A DNA stretch of 43,791 bases, taken from Gammaproteobacteria bacterium (GTDB taxonomy: Bacteria > Pseudomonadota > Gammaproteobacteria > Steroidobacterales > Woeseiaceae). The DNA lies in assembly GCA_029881055.1 (NCBI GenBank), contig JAOUNH010000003.1, forward strand, positions 1 to 43,791. The letters run 5' to 3'. Both the position numbers and the translations under genes were made by a program. Shown piece after piece: positions 16,072 to 24,396 of the stretch. The notes beneath the pieces are model-generated. The model was not told where the DNA came from and made no database searches. It saw only the letters and a list, made by a program, of their open reading frames with translations. Position 1 is the first letter of the stretch; each line of letters begins with the position of its first letter.

Positions 16072-18583
16072 AGCCTTCACCGGTATTGAGGAAGTTTGCG
16101 AGTCGAAGCAGGTCGGCAAATACGCCCGCGGCCGTTACTTCCGGACCTGCACCCGGGCCCTGAATGACCAGCGGATTCGCTGAGTATCGTTCCGTTTCAA
16201 ACTGCACGATGTTATCGGTCAGGTTGATGTTGCAGAACGGGTGCGATTTTTTCACAGCCTCGAGCCCTACGGATGCATTTCCGGCAGCGTCGAGGCTGGC
16301 GATGTAGCGCAACTGCTTGTTGTGCCCGGCGGCTTCGCGATACAAAGTTTCGATCTCTGCGTCGTATTCGGGCAGTTTCGCGAGGAACTCATCCACGGAG
16401 CAATCGCGTAGCGCCTCGGGCACCAGGTTGGTCACAGGAAAATCACCGATTTCCAGAGGCTGACCGAGTTCGCGGGCAAGTATGATGAGCTTGCGTGCGA
16501 CATCCATGCCGGACAGGTCATCGCGCGGATCCGGTTCCGTGTAGCCATTTTCTTTCGCGACGCGGACGATCTCCGAAAACGGCGTCGAGCCATCATAAAC
16601 GTTAAAGAGATAAGCCAGCGTTCCCGAAAATATGCCGCGTATGGATCGAACTTCGTCGCCCGTATAGATGAGGTCGCACAACGTGGTGATGACCGGCAGT
16701 GCCGCACCCACTGTCGTTTCGTAAAAATAGTGTGAGCTGCCTTTGTCGGCGGCATCCTGCAACGCGGTGTAGCCGGCATAAGGTCCGCTGAACGCCCGCT
16801 TGTTGGGCGTAATCACGTGTATGCCGCGCGCCAGCCAGTCCGCGTAGCGAGACGAAATCTGTTCGCTCGCTGTGCAATCGATGATCAGGGCATGCGGCAG
16901 GTGGTCCGGATTCAGGTGCCGCTCGAAAGCATCGAGGTCCGCGGGCACTGCCGATGACTCGAAATCCTCCTGCCATGTCTTGAGGTTGATCCTGCGATCG
17001 GCCAACAGCATCTTTTTCGATCGTGAGATCGCCCTGATGCGCAGATCGATATTGAAATTTTTCTTTAGCTTTTCGCTTTGCTTGTCGATCTGCCGCAATA
17101 AGGCGGTGCCCACGGATCCCGGGCCGATAATGCCTATGGACAGAGTTTTTGCCGAAAGATAAAAACCCGAATGCACCGCCCGCAATGCCTTGACAGCATC
17201 TGAAGTAGCTACGACAGCCGAAATGTTTCGCTCCGATGAACCCTGCGCGATCGCCCGAATATTGATTCCGGCGCGACCCAGTGTGCCAAAGAATCGTGCT
17301 GCGATGCCAGGCGTACCGGCCATGCCATCGCCCACAACGGCGAGTATGCTCTGCTCGTCACTGACTTCGACGCTTTGAATTTGCCCGCTCTCTAACTCGT
17401 CCGCAAATGCTTCAGTGATGACCACGCGTGCACGTTCGGCGACATCCTGCGGAACAGCGATACAAATCGAGTGCTCAGAGCTCGCCTGTGAAATCAGCGT
17501 GACCGAGACACCTGCGCGTTTCAGGGACGCAAATAATCGATCGGCCGTGCCTGGAACGCCGATCATGCCGGATCCTTCGAGATTAACGAGCGCCATGCCG
17601 CCGATCGCCGTAATACCTTTGATATTGGCGGACACCACGGAGTCAGCCTCAATTCGACTTCCACTATGTTCGATGTTGTGGCTGTTGCGAATGATGACCG
17701 GAATGGCGTGTTTAATCGCGGGACCCAGGGTTTGCGGATGAATGACCCTGGCACCGAAATAGGCAAGCTCCATCGCCTCGTTGTAGGTCAGGCGGTCTAT
17801 GACCTGGGCTTCCGGCACACGATTCGGATCAGCGCTCATGACACCGTCAACGTCGGTCCAGATACTGAGTTCAACAGCACGAGTCAACGCAGCGAATATT
17901 GATGCCGAATGGTCGCTGCCGTTACGGCCCAAGGTCGTCTGCAGGCCATTTTCGTCGCTGGCAATGAATCCTGTGAAGACGACTATGCCGGAAAAATCCG
18001 CCGGCAAGGCTTTGTCCATATTCTGCTGGGAGTCTTTCCACAGCACCGTAGGGCCCAATTCCGTCTCGCGCACCCTGATTACAGCACGTGCGTCCACCCA
18101 GGCTCCACCGCGCTTCGGTGCGAGTTGGCCGAGGTAGGCTGCCAGCAAACGCGCCGACCAGATTTCTCCGTAGCCGGAAACTACATCACGGCTGCGTTTC
18201 GGCGCCGATTTCGCGAGTGCGGCGGCCTGCAGTATGTCAGCGATACCGTCGGCGTCCTTGCTCCAGCCATCCAGTACGTCGACAAGATGATCATCTTTGA
18301 GCAGCGCATTCGCCGTCGTTGAATATCGCTTGCCAATCTCGTCCAAACCGGTTTTGTAGCCGGGGTCGCCCTGCTCGGCCCGCAGCGCCAGGTTGATCAG
18401 GGCATCCGTCATGCCACCCATCGCGGAGACAACGACACCGAGTCGAACCTCTTCATAGTTCAATACGATGTCGGCAACACGGCGAAAACAGGCCGCATCG
18501 GCGAGGCTACTGCCGCCAAACTTGTGAATTTTCCAGCGTTTATCCGCCACTTTTGCAGAAGCCCTGTGCACAAAACGGTGCAT
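16064..18583 (-). CDS. thrA: Bifunctional aspartokinase / homoserine dehydrogenase
   Basis: This fused enzyme catalyses the first and third steps of threonine/methionine synthesis. At 839 residues it matches the ThrA/MetL fusion length. The aspartokinase part begins with KFGGSSLAD (21-29). Paired ACT regulatory domains occupy the middle (VSVTLISQASSEHSI and INIRAIAQGSSERNIS). The dehydrogenase part begins near IGIIGPGSVGTALL and contains NKRAFSGPY and GIFSGTLAYLFN. Its place before thrB and thrC and the two ACT units point to threonine-inhibited ThrA. The start carries about 15 extra residues before the kinase fold; an in-frame GTG five codons downstream is possible. I see no threonine-rich leader peptide or attenuator upstream. 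Confidence 0.95.
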   Translation of the reverse strand: MHRFVHRASAKVADKRWKIHKFGGSSLADAACFRRVADIVLNYEEVRLGVVVSAMGGMTDALINLALRAEQGDPGYKTGLDEIGKRYSTTANALLKDDHLVDVLDGWSKDADGIADILQAAALAKSAPKRSRDVVSGYGEIWSARLLAAYLGQLAPKRGGAWVDARAVIRVRETELGPTVLWKDSQQNMDKALPADFSGIVVFTGFIASDENGLQTTLGRNGSDHSASIFAALTRAVELSIWTDVDGVMSADPNRVPEAQVIDRLTYNEAMELAYFGARVIHPQTLGPAIKHAIPVIIRNSHNIEHSGSRIEADSVVSANIKGITAIGGMALVNLEGSGMIGVPGTADRLFASLKRAGVSVTLISQASSEHSICIAVPQDVAERARVVITEAFADELESGQIQSVEVSDEQSILAVVGDGMAGTPGIAARFFGTLGRAGINIRAIAQGSSERNISAVVATSDAVKALRAVHSGFYLSAKTLSIGIIGPGSVGTALLRQIDKQSEKLKKNFNIDLRIRAISRSKKMLLADRRINLKTWQEDFESSAVPADLDAFERHLNPDHLPHALIIDCTASEQISSRYADWLARGIHVITPNKRAFSGPYAGYTALQDAADKGSSHYFYETTVGAALPVITTLCDLIYTGDEVRSIRGIFSGTLAYLFNVYDGSTPFSEIVRVAKENGYTEPDPRDDLSGMDVARKLIILARELGQPLEIGDFPVTNLVPEALRDCSVDEFLAKLPEYDAEIETLYREAAGHNKQLRYIASLDAAGNASVGLEAVKKSHPFCNINLTDNIVQFETERYSANPLVIQGPGAGPEVTAAGVFADLLRLANFLNTGEGYV

Positions 18584-18664
18584 GATAGCGACACCGGACG
18601 ATGCCGTCGCCTGTTTTATCAGAAACCAACTAAGGCAGACAGGTGGTGGGGCGATGGGCGCCTG

Positions 18665-19006
18665 TCAGTAGCAGATGGCGGTGGTCGATCCCTGCAAACA
18701 CAAACCTGGGTACGGAAAATGCACATCCCGGCGCTTCTTGATCATGTCGATCAATACCAGCTTGGCAAGATTGAGCGCCGCTTTTCCCCGTTCGTTATTC
18801 AGAACCGCCATGTCCACCGATGTCTCCTGGTAACCGTAGGCGGTTACCACGAGCTTGTCGCGACGAAAGTAGTAGGCACCTCGATACCGCTCACCGTTAA
18901 CGTGAACAGTTACGATTCCATCAGGCAAATTGATCATAGAGACAGACCCGCGGCTTGTTGCATCGCAGTTTGCGAAATAGCCGCGAACCAATCCACTGTC
19001 GCTCAA
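18665..19006 (-). CDS. Small uncharacterised protein upstream of thrA
   Basis: This frame encodes up to 113 residues with balanced composition. Its middle looks protein-like: INLPDGIVTVHVNGERYRG suggests beta strands, and a Lys/Arg-rich helix (NLAKLVLIDMIKKRR) follows. I do not recognise a family. The start is uncertain: TTG at 19006 gives 113 residues, and ATG at 18937 gives 90; neither has a convincing Shine-Dalgarno. The frame stays open upstream for another 90 bases or so without a normal start, so it may be a remnant. It lies between tRNA-Lys and thrA on the same strand. Confidence 0.45.
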   Translation of the reverse strand: MSDSGLVRGYFANCDATSRGSVSMINLPDGIVTVHVNGERYRGAYYFRRDKLVVTAYGYQETSVDMAVLNNERGKAALNLAKLVLIDMIKKRRDVHFPYPGLCLQGSTTAICY

Positions 19007-19136
19007 TGCCGACTCGCAACACCCGATTGCACGGTCACGGCTGCGGACTCGCGCCTCAGCAGCCCCGATTATGGAAAAAAGCGTGCGCAGGGCGCGACAT
19101 CACTACGAAACTGAAGCCATTTTGAACGAGGAAAAA

Positions 19137-19211
19137 TGGTGGGGCGTGAAGGATTTGAACCTTCGACCAGTCGGTTAAAAGCCGAATGCTCTACCACTGA
19201 GCTAACGCCCC
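19137..19211 (-). tRNA. tRNA-Lys (anticodon TTT)
   Basis: The minus strand folds as a complete cloverleaf: acceptor stem GGGGCGT/ACGCCCC, D-arm GCTC-AGTGGTA-GAGC, anticodon loop CTTTTAA (anticodon at 19177-19179 on the + strand), T-arm with GTTCAAATCC, and an encoded 3' CCA (19137-19139). It lies 102 bp downstream of cpoB; a tRNA-Lys close to the tol-pal genes is also known from Pseudomonas. U34 of this tRNA is the expected target of MnmA encoded at 90-1196. Confidence 0.97.
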
Positions 19212-19254
19212 ATCTGGGTGCAGGTGGCGAGAATGCCAACCGAATGCCGGCGGC

Positions 19255-19282
19255 ATGATACCCGATCACCGCTAAATTACAA
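19255..19282 (-). promoter_or_regulatory. Promoter of tRNA-Lys with GC-rich discriminator
   Basis: On the minus strand, TTGTAA (-35, 19282-19277) and TATCAT (-10, 19260-19255) are separated by 16 bp and lie 44 bp before the mature tRNA 5' end. The -10 is followed directly by GCCGCCGG, the GC-rich discriminator expected of stable-RNA promoters repressed by ppGpp. Confidence 0.6.
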
Positions 19283-19313
19283 AACGCCTTTTTCCGGTGC
19301 TTAATGAGGACCC

Positions 19314-20096
19314 TTAAACGCCCTCTTCCTGCATACGCTCCAGGCGTTGGCCTGCAAGACGGGCTGCCGTTGTTTCCGGGTATTCGGTTTGCACACGTGT
19401 CAAAGACGCGCGAGCAGAATCCCACTGCTTCAATTCGTAGTAGCAATAGCCCATCTTCAGAAGCGCATCGGGCACCTTCCGGGAATCGGCGTATTTGCTG
19501 ATAACGGCTTCGAATTCTTTGAGCGCAGTCTGGAACTGCGTCGTCACATAGTGCGTCTCGGCCAGCCAGTATTGGGCATTGTCAGCGCGTTCGCTCTCCG
19601 GAAAAGCGACCAGGAACTGCTGAAACGCAGCAGCGGCCGGCTCGTAACGTTCCGCTTTCAGCAGTTCCAGCGCTGCCTGGTAGTTATCGCGATCAGAACC
19701 GTTCGGTACCGGCAGCTGGCCGGCGGGCAAAGCGCCACCGTCCATCACGTTGACGACTTTTCTTTGCTCTTTGATTGCCGTTTCCAGCTGTTGGATGCGG
19801 GTATCGAGATCGAGATACAACTGTCGCTGCCGCTCTGCTGTCGTTTCAGCGCCGTGCTCCAGCTCCTCAAGACGACCCTGCAACTCGTCACTGTCACGTT
19901 CGATCGCGGTGACCTGCTGCGTGAGATTGACGAGACTTTGATTCTGTACCACCCGTTCAATGGTCTGCAGCCGATCTTCGAGCTCAGTCAGCCTGATCAG
20001 CACCGGGTCTTCTTCGGGCGGCACGGGCATCAGGGCACAGCCGCCGAAGACCAGCGTGGCCACCAGGGGCCACGCTGTCTGTTTCATCTTCGCCAT
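19314..20096 (-). CDS. cpoB: Cell division coordinator CpoB (YbgF)
   Basis: CpoB links peptidoglycan synthesis by PBP1B with Tol-driven outer-membrane constriction in the periplasm. The 260-residue protein has an N-terminal export signal, a coiled coil at about residues 30-105 (trimerisation part, rich in Leu/Glu/Gln) and a C-terminal TPR domain (YQAALELLKAERYEPAAAAF and two more repeats). The export signal ends in VFGGC, an imperfect lipobox, so it may be lipid-anchored, unlike soluble E. coli CpoB. The ATG at 20096 has AGG seven bases upstream; pal ends 10 bp before it. Confidence 0.93.
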   Translation of the reverse strand: MAKMKQTAWPLVATLVFGGCALMPVPPEEDPVLIRLTELEDRLQTIERVVQNQSLVNLTQQVTAIERDSDELQGRLEELEHGAETTAERQRQLYLDLDTRIQQLETAIKEQRKVVNVMDGGALPAGQLPVPNGSDRDNYQAALELLKAERYEPAAAAFQQFLVAFPESERADNAQYWLAETHYVTTQFQTALKEFEAVISKYADSRKVPDALLKMGYCYYELKQWDSARASLTRVQTEYPETTAARLAGQRLERMQEEGV

Positions 20097-20106
20097 CGAA
20101 AACCTG

Positions 20107-20625
20107 TTAATTGGTGTACGTGATTTCGACACGACGGTTTTGCGCGTAGTCACTTTCGGAATTGCCGAAAGCTACAGGACGCTCTTCACCAAAGCTCACG
20201 GTCTGGATCTGTGACGCGCTCACGCCCTGAATCATCAATAACTGGCGTACCGCCTGCGAACGACGCTCGGCGAGGCCAATGTTGTATTCACGGGAGCCGC
20301 GCTCGTCTGCATGGCCTTCCAGGCGAACGTTCTTGAACGTATCCTGATTGAGCGCGATCGCATGTGCGGCAACGAGCTCCTGGTCCTGCATACGGACTTC
20401 AGACGAATCGAACTCGAAATAGATTACGGTGCCAAGTGTCTCGTCCATCGAGTTGTCGGGGATTTCCTCGCCACCGCCCCGCCCATAGATGCCACCGCCG
20501 GAGGTGTCAGCGCCACTGCCACCGTAAGTCGTGTCGACCGGTTCCGGGTTTTCTACCGGGGTTTGCTTGCAGCCGGCCAGGAAAAGACCAAGCACGGCGA
20601 TAGCGAAAAGTTTTGTGTAGGACAT
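20107..20625 (-). CDS. pal: Peptidoglycan-associated lipoprotein Pal
   Basis: Pal anchors the outer membrane to peptidoglycan and is the outer-membrane end of the Tol-Pal system. The 172-residue precursor has a lipoprotein signal ending LFLAGC, a Gly/Ser-rich linker (GGSGADTSGGGIYGRGGG) and an OmpA-like domain with the peptidoglycan-binding stretch LEGHADERGSREYN and the helix AERRSQAVRQLL. The ATG at 20625 has AAAGG seven bases upstream. The preceding 70-bp gap after tolB is AT-rich and could hold an internal promoter. Confidence 0.96.
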   Translation of the reverse strand: MSYTKLFAIAVLGLFLAGCKQTPVENPEPVDTTYGGSGADTSGGGIYGRGGGEEIPDNSMDETLGTVIYFEFDSSEVRMQDQELVAAHAIALNQDTFKNVRLEGHADERGSREYNIGLAERRSQAVRQLLMIQGVSASQIQTVSFGEERPVAFGNSESDYAQNRRVEITYTN

Positions 20626-20695
20626 AATTGAACCTTTAAGAAAAAAATAATTAAAAATCAATAAGTAATGAATGATACTTCAAGTATATTCACCA

Positions 20696-21997
20696 CTAAA
20701 ACCTTGGGAACGGCGACCAGACCGGCTCGCGTACATCTCCCTTACCTGACGCCAATTTCTGCCGTATCAGGCCGTCGGCCGACACGGTCTCCAATACGCC
20801 ATCACCACCTTGTCGAGTCGCGTAAATCAGGCTGTCGCTATTCGGCGCGAAGCTGGGACTTTCGTCCTGGCGGCCCGTCGATAGCACCAGCAGATCCTTG
20901 CGTTCGATATTCATTACCGCAATGCGGAAATTTCCCCGGTCATTGTGCACCACCGCCAGTCGGGTGCCGTCCGGTGACAATCGCGGCCGCGCATTATAAC
21001 TCCCTTCGAACGTAATTCGCTCAGGAGTTCCACCATTAGCTGAAATTCTGTACACCTGCGGCCCGCCGCTGCGATCCGACGTGAAATAGATGAATTTGCC
21101 GTCCGGCGACCAGCTTCCTTCCGTATCAATGGCGCGATGCGTCGTCAACCGTGTCGACTGGCGCGAATTGATGTCGAGCACGTAAATATCCGGATTGCCG
21201 TCCACACCGCCCAGGGTGATCACGAGCTTGCGACCGTCGGGTGAAAATGAGGGTGCGCCATTGATTCCGGGCTTGTTCGATACCTGGAAGCGGCTTCCCG
21301 TACGCAGGGTTTGTACGAAAATCGACGATCTTGCGCCCTCGAACGAGACGTAAGCCAGCTGCCGGCCGTCGGGCGACCAGGCCGGCGACATGATCGGATC
21401 CTTGCTTTCCATGATCTTGAATTCATTCTCGCCATCCTGATCGGCGACGATCAGCGAATAGAGTCGGTCCTTGCCCTGCTGCTCGGCGACGACATAGGCG
21501 ACCTGGGTTCCAAATACGCCCTTAATGCCGGTCAGCTTCTCGTAGATCATGTCGGCCGCGCGGTGGGCCGAGCTGCGCATGGTGCCGCGGCTCGCCGGCA
21601 TTCGAAAGCCCACGAGCTGCCGGCGGGTGAACGGATCAAACAGCTGGAATTGCAGGGTATAGGCGTTCTCGCCGGACTGAATGACCTTGCCCACGACCAC
21701 GGCCTCGACACCGAGGATAGTCCAGTCATCAAAATCGACATCGGCGCCGTCGGTCGGTTTCTGCAGCATGTCGTTCTCATTCGTCGGCGCAAATCGCCCG
21801 CTGCGCCGCAAATCGTTCTTGATGACCGTCGCGACATCGAGCGGTGCAGCCGGCGTACTGCCTTGCCAGCCAAACGGGACGACCGCCACGGGTGTTGGTT
21901 GGGCCACACCCTGCACATCGATGACCAGTTTCTGCGCGGCTGCACTGTCAGCCAATACAATAGTCAGCGCGAATACAAACAAAGTTCTTTTAAACAC
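20696..21997 (-). CDS. tolB: Tol-Pal system beta-propeller protein TolB
   Basis: TolB is the periplasmic partner that cycles between Pal and TolA. The 433-residue precursor has a signal peptide ending ADSAAAQ, an N-terminal alpha/beta domain and a six-bladed propeller whose blades carry the repeated SPDG motif (MSPAWSPDGRQLAYVS, PSFSPDGRKL, GSWSPDGKFIYF, PRLSPDGTRLAV). I chose the GTG at 21997 over the GTG two codons upstream because GAGG lies five bases before it. TolA ends 15 bp upstream. Confidence 0.95.
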   Translation of the reverse strand: MFKRTLFVFALTIVLADSAAAQKLVIDVQGVAQPTPVAVVPFGWQGSTPAAPLDVATVIKNDLRRSGRFAPTNENDMLQKPTDGADVDFDDWTILGVEAVVVGKVIQSGENAYTLQFQLFDPFTRRQLVGFRMPASRGTMRSSAHRAADMIYEKLTGIKGVFGTQVAYVVAEQQGKDRLYSLIVADQDGENEFKIMESKDPIMSPAWSPDGRQLAYVSFEGARSSIFVQTLRTGSRFQVSNKPGINGAPSFSPDGRKLVITLGGVDGNPDIYVLDINSRQSTRLTTHRAIDTEGSWSPDGKFIYFTSDRSGGPQVYRISANGGTPERITFEGSYNARPRLSPDGTRLAVVHNDRGNFRIAVMNIERKDLLVLSTGRQDESPSFAPNSDSLIYATRQGGDGVLETVSADGLIRQKLASGKGDVREPVWSPFPRF

Positions 21998-22012
21998 GTT
22001 CACCTCAATGGG

Positions 22013-22840
22013 TCAGTTTTGCTGTTCTGGCGTCAAGTTTAGCTCCAATAGCGGTCTAAACAGTTCCGGACTTGATGGCTCCGGCAATGGCGACGAACGT
22101 CGTATGGCCGCCTCAACGGACCTTTTCACGGCTTCGTCGCCGTTACAACTCAAAATGTTCACGCCGACAATCTCACCACCGGGAATCTGCCTGACACTGA
22201 CGACACAGCGCGTGTCCGAACCAGCGCTCGCCGGGACCGACCAGTTTCTGCGGATTCTTTGCGCAATGGCAAACTGGTAAGCCGCCATCGCGGGCGACGA
22301 ATTAGCCGCCAGCCGCTGCTGCTCATCCGTAATTTCCTGCTGCCGCTGCTCAGCTTCCAGTTCCTTGCGTATGCGCTCGTTTTCCTCGCGCTGGCGCTGT
22401 TCATCTTCCTTACGCTTGCGTTCCGCTTCCTCGCGCTCGCGTTCCTTCTTCGCTTCTTCGTCCTTCTTGCGCTGTGCTTCCTCGCGCTCTTTCTTGAGCC
22501 GCTCCGCTTCTTTCTGTTGCCGCAGCTTTTCCAGGCGCTCTTTCTCGATCAGAGCATCCTGGACACGCTTTTGCTCCTCGGCTTCAAACCGTAACTGCTC
22601 GCTGTTGTCAGGCTCAGGCTCGGGTTCCTGCACAACAGGTTCGGGCTCGGGTTCCGGCTCCTTCCTGACTACCGGCGGGGCGACTTTCGGAATCTCGGTG
22701 ACCAGCGTCGCCTGGATGGCCATCGGCGTAATCGGCACGTGCCGGGTGAAATTGACGGCAATGAGCATCGACGAAAACAGGGCGACGTGCAGTAGCACCG
22801 CCATGCTGATCGGAACGATAGTGTTGTCGCGCTGAACCAC
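22013..22840 (-). CDS. tolA: Cell envelope integrity protein TolA
   Basis: TolA spans the periplasm and transmits the proton-motive force from TolQR to TolB-Pal. The 275-residue protein has one transmembrane helix (about residues 9-29), a Pro/Glu-rich stretch (PEPEPEP) at about 62-78, and a long charged helix of Glu/Lys/Arg repeats at about 85-175. The C-terminal domain contains the conserved WSVPASAGSD...CVVSVRQIPGGEIV region. It is shorter than E. coli TolA because the helical stalk is short. It starts 8 bp after tolR. Confidence 0.94.
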   Translation of the reverse strand: MVQRDNTIVPISMAVLLHVALFSSMLIAVNFTRHVPITPMAIQATLVTEIPKVAPPVVRKEPEPEPEPVVQEPEPEPDNSEQLRFEAEEQKRVQDALIEKERLEKLRQQKEAERLKKEREEAQRKKDEEAKKEREREEAERKRKEDEQRQREENERIRKELEAEQRQQEITDEQQRLAANSSPAMAAYQFAIAQRIRRNWSVPASAGSDTRCVVSVRQIPGGEIVGVNILSCNGDEAVKRSVEAAIRRSSPLPEPSSPELFRPLLELNLTPEQQN

Positions 22841-22848
22841 GTTTGGCC

Positions 22849-23292
22849 TTACTCGGGTATCGGGTAACTATCCAGGGGATCGGTTACGAAGCCTATGCTC
22901 TGGGCTCCACCCTGCTGCAGCAGCACCATGGCGCCGACCACATGTCCGTAGGGCACCGCACGATCCGCCTTGACCAAAATCGGAGTGTCAGGACGATTTC
23001 TGAGCACGGCGCCCACTCTCGCAACCACATCCTTGCCGGTCGTCGGTTCGTCTTCGTTGTCGCCAACGTTGATATACAGGTTACCCGTCGCATCGACGCT
23101 CAATACCAGTGGCTGGTGATTGGGCACCTCTTTGATGGGTTCGGAATTCGCCTTGGGTAAATCAACCTCAATGCCTTGCGTTAACAAGGGTGCTGTCACC
23201 ATGAAGATGACAAGCAAGACCAGCATCACGTCGATATAGGGCACGACGTTGATGTCGCCCATCAACTTTCGTTTTTGCAGTGGAGTGGCCAT
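22849..23292 (-). CDS. tolR: Tol-Pal system protein TolR
   Basis: TolR forms the inner-membrane proton channel with TolQ. The 147-residue protein has the single N-terminal helix with the proton-carrying aspartate in VPYIDVMLVLLVIFMV, and a periplasmic domain with the ExbD/TolR fold (KADRAVPYGHVVGAMVLLQ). The ATG at 23292 is one base after the tolQ stop; the longer in-frame start lies inside tolQ and is rejected. Confidence 0.96.
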   Translation of the reverse strand: MATPLQKRKLMGDINVVPYIDVMLVLLVIFMVTAPLLTQGIEVDLPKANSEPIKEVPNHQPLVLSVDATGNLYINVGDNEDEPTTGKDVVARVGAVLRNRPDTPILVKADRAVPYGHVVGAMVLLQQGGAQSIGFVTDPLDSYPIPE

Positions 23293-23293
23293 T

Positions 23294-23980
23294 TCAGCTC
23301 CCCAGTTTGGCACGCGCGTGGCGTTGCAGAATGCTCGAAAACTCCTCGCTGAAACCGTCGTAGCGGTATTCGAGCCGAACGACCTTATCGGCATAGCGGT
23401 TATAGCCGATGACCGCCGGTATGGCGGCGAACAAGCCCATCGCGGTCGCGATCAGCGCTTCAGCGATAGGCGGTGCCACCACGGCCAGCGTCGCCGATTG
23501 CACGTTGGCGAGACCCATGAAGGCACCCATGATCCCCCACACAGTGCCGAACAATCCGACGTACGGACTGGTCGATCCGATCGTCGCCAGCGTCGCCAGG
23601 CTTTGTTCGACCCGATCAACTTCGCGCATTTGGGCGACCCGCATCGCGCGACGGCATTCCTCGACGATTTTGTCGGCACTGCCGCCGCCTGCCTGCAGTG
23701 CGCGATTGAACTCGCGAAAACCGGCTTCGAAGATGCTGGCCATGCCAATGCTGCCGCCGGATGCGCGCGTTGCGCTTCGGTACAGCGTGTTGAGATCGCC
23801 GCCGGACCAGAACGCGGCTTCAAATTCATCCGATGCCTCGGTGGTGCGCCGCAGCAGGCGTCGCTTGGTAAATATGATGCTCCACGACACCACTGAAGCG
23901 GCCACGAGCAGCAACATGACGAGTTGCACGGGTATGCTGGCTTGAAAGAGCAAGCTGATGATTGACATATCGGCTGTCAT
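23294..23980 (-). CDS. tolQ: Tol-Pal system protein TolQ
   Basis: TolQ is the pentameric inner-membrane motor subunit of the Tol-Pal system. The 228-residue protein has the expected three transmembrane helices: about residues 16-37, then two after the cytoplasmic loop (TSPYVGLFGTVWGIMGAF and AEALIATAMGLFAAIPAVIGY). The ATG overlaps the ybgC stop by four bases (ATGA). An in-frame ATG four codons later is a less likely alternative. Confidence 0.96.
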   Translation of the reverse strand: MTADMSIISLLFQASIPVQLVMLLLVAASVVSWSIIFTKRRLLRRTTEASDEFEAAFWSGGDLNTLYRSATRASGGSIGMASIFEAGFREFNRALQAGGGSADKIVEECRRAMRVAQMREVDRVEQSLATLATIGSTSPYVGLFGTVWGIMGAFMGLANVQSATLAVVAPPIAEALIATAMGLFAAIPAVIGYNRYADKVVRLEYRYDGFSEEFSSILQRHARAKLGS

Positions 23981-24390
23981 GAGGGGATTTCCTTAAGAAA
24001 GTCTTGCGGTATACGCTTCGGTCTCATTGTGTCAGCAGCCAGGTACGCGGCAGTTACGCCGCCCTGGATCAACAGCTCTCCGTCGCTGCTGCCACGATAA
24101 ATATTCTGTTCGATCTCAAATGTCGCCCGACTCAATTGGCTGAGTCCGGCGGTCACCACCAGGGTGTCGCCTAATCGGGCCGGGATGATAAATTTTGCAT
24201 GCGCTTCTGTCACGACTAGTATGCGATTGTCTTCTTTCATCATCGTGACGTGATCGACGCCCATGGCTTCCAGCCATTCGGTCCTGGCTCGTTCCATGAA
24301 GCGAAAATAGTTCGCGTAATAGACCACACCCTGCGCGTCGGTATCTTCATAGTAAACGCGCACTTGCAGTTCGAAGGGTTTAAGACTCAT
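23977..24390 (-). CDS. ybgC: Acyl-CoA thioesterase YbgC
   Basis: This hot-dog-fold thioesterase of the 4-hydroxybenzoyl-CoA thioesterase type is associated with phospholipid metabolism and travels with the tol genes in gammaproteobacteria. The 137-residue protein has the active-site segment YYEDTDAQGVVYYANYFRFMERAR, with the conserved Asp. The ATG at 24390 is preferred over a GTG one codon upstream. It lies 6 bp after ruvB and overlaps tolQ by four bases. Confidence 0.94.
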   Translation of the reverse strand: MSLKPFELQVRVYYEDTDAQGVVYYANYFRFMERARTEWLEAMGVDHVTMMKEDNRILVVTEAHAKFIIPARLGDTLVVTAGLSQLSRATFEIEQNIYRGSSDGELLIQGGVTAAYLAADTMRPKRIPQDFLKEIPS

Positions 24391-24396
24391 CACAAA

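Noticed and set aside
18584-18664. Possible threonine attenuator before thrA
   Set aside because: No run of Thr/Ile codons in a leader frame and no terminator hairpin with T-run could be found.
18524-19114. Plus-strand open frame of 196 codons
   Set aside because: It overlaps the thrA start by 60 bp, is rich in Arg, Cys and His in the manner of antisense frames, and competes with a better minus-strand frame.
22365-22600. Strand-biased, repetitive stretch in tolA
   Set aside because: It is explained by Glu/Lys/Arg codons of the TolA helical stalk, not a DNA repeat element.
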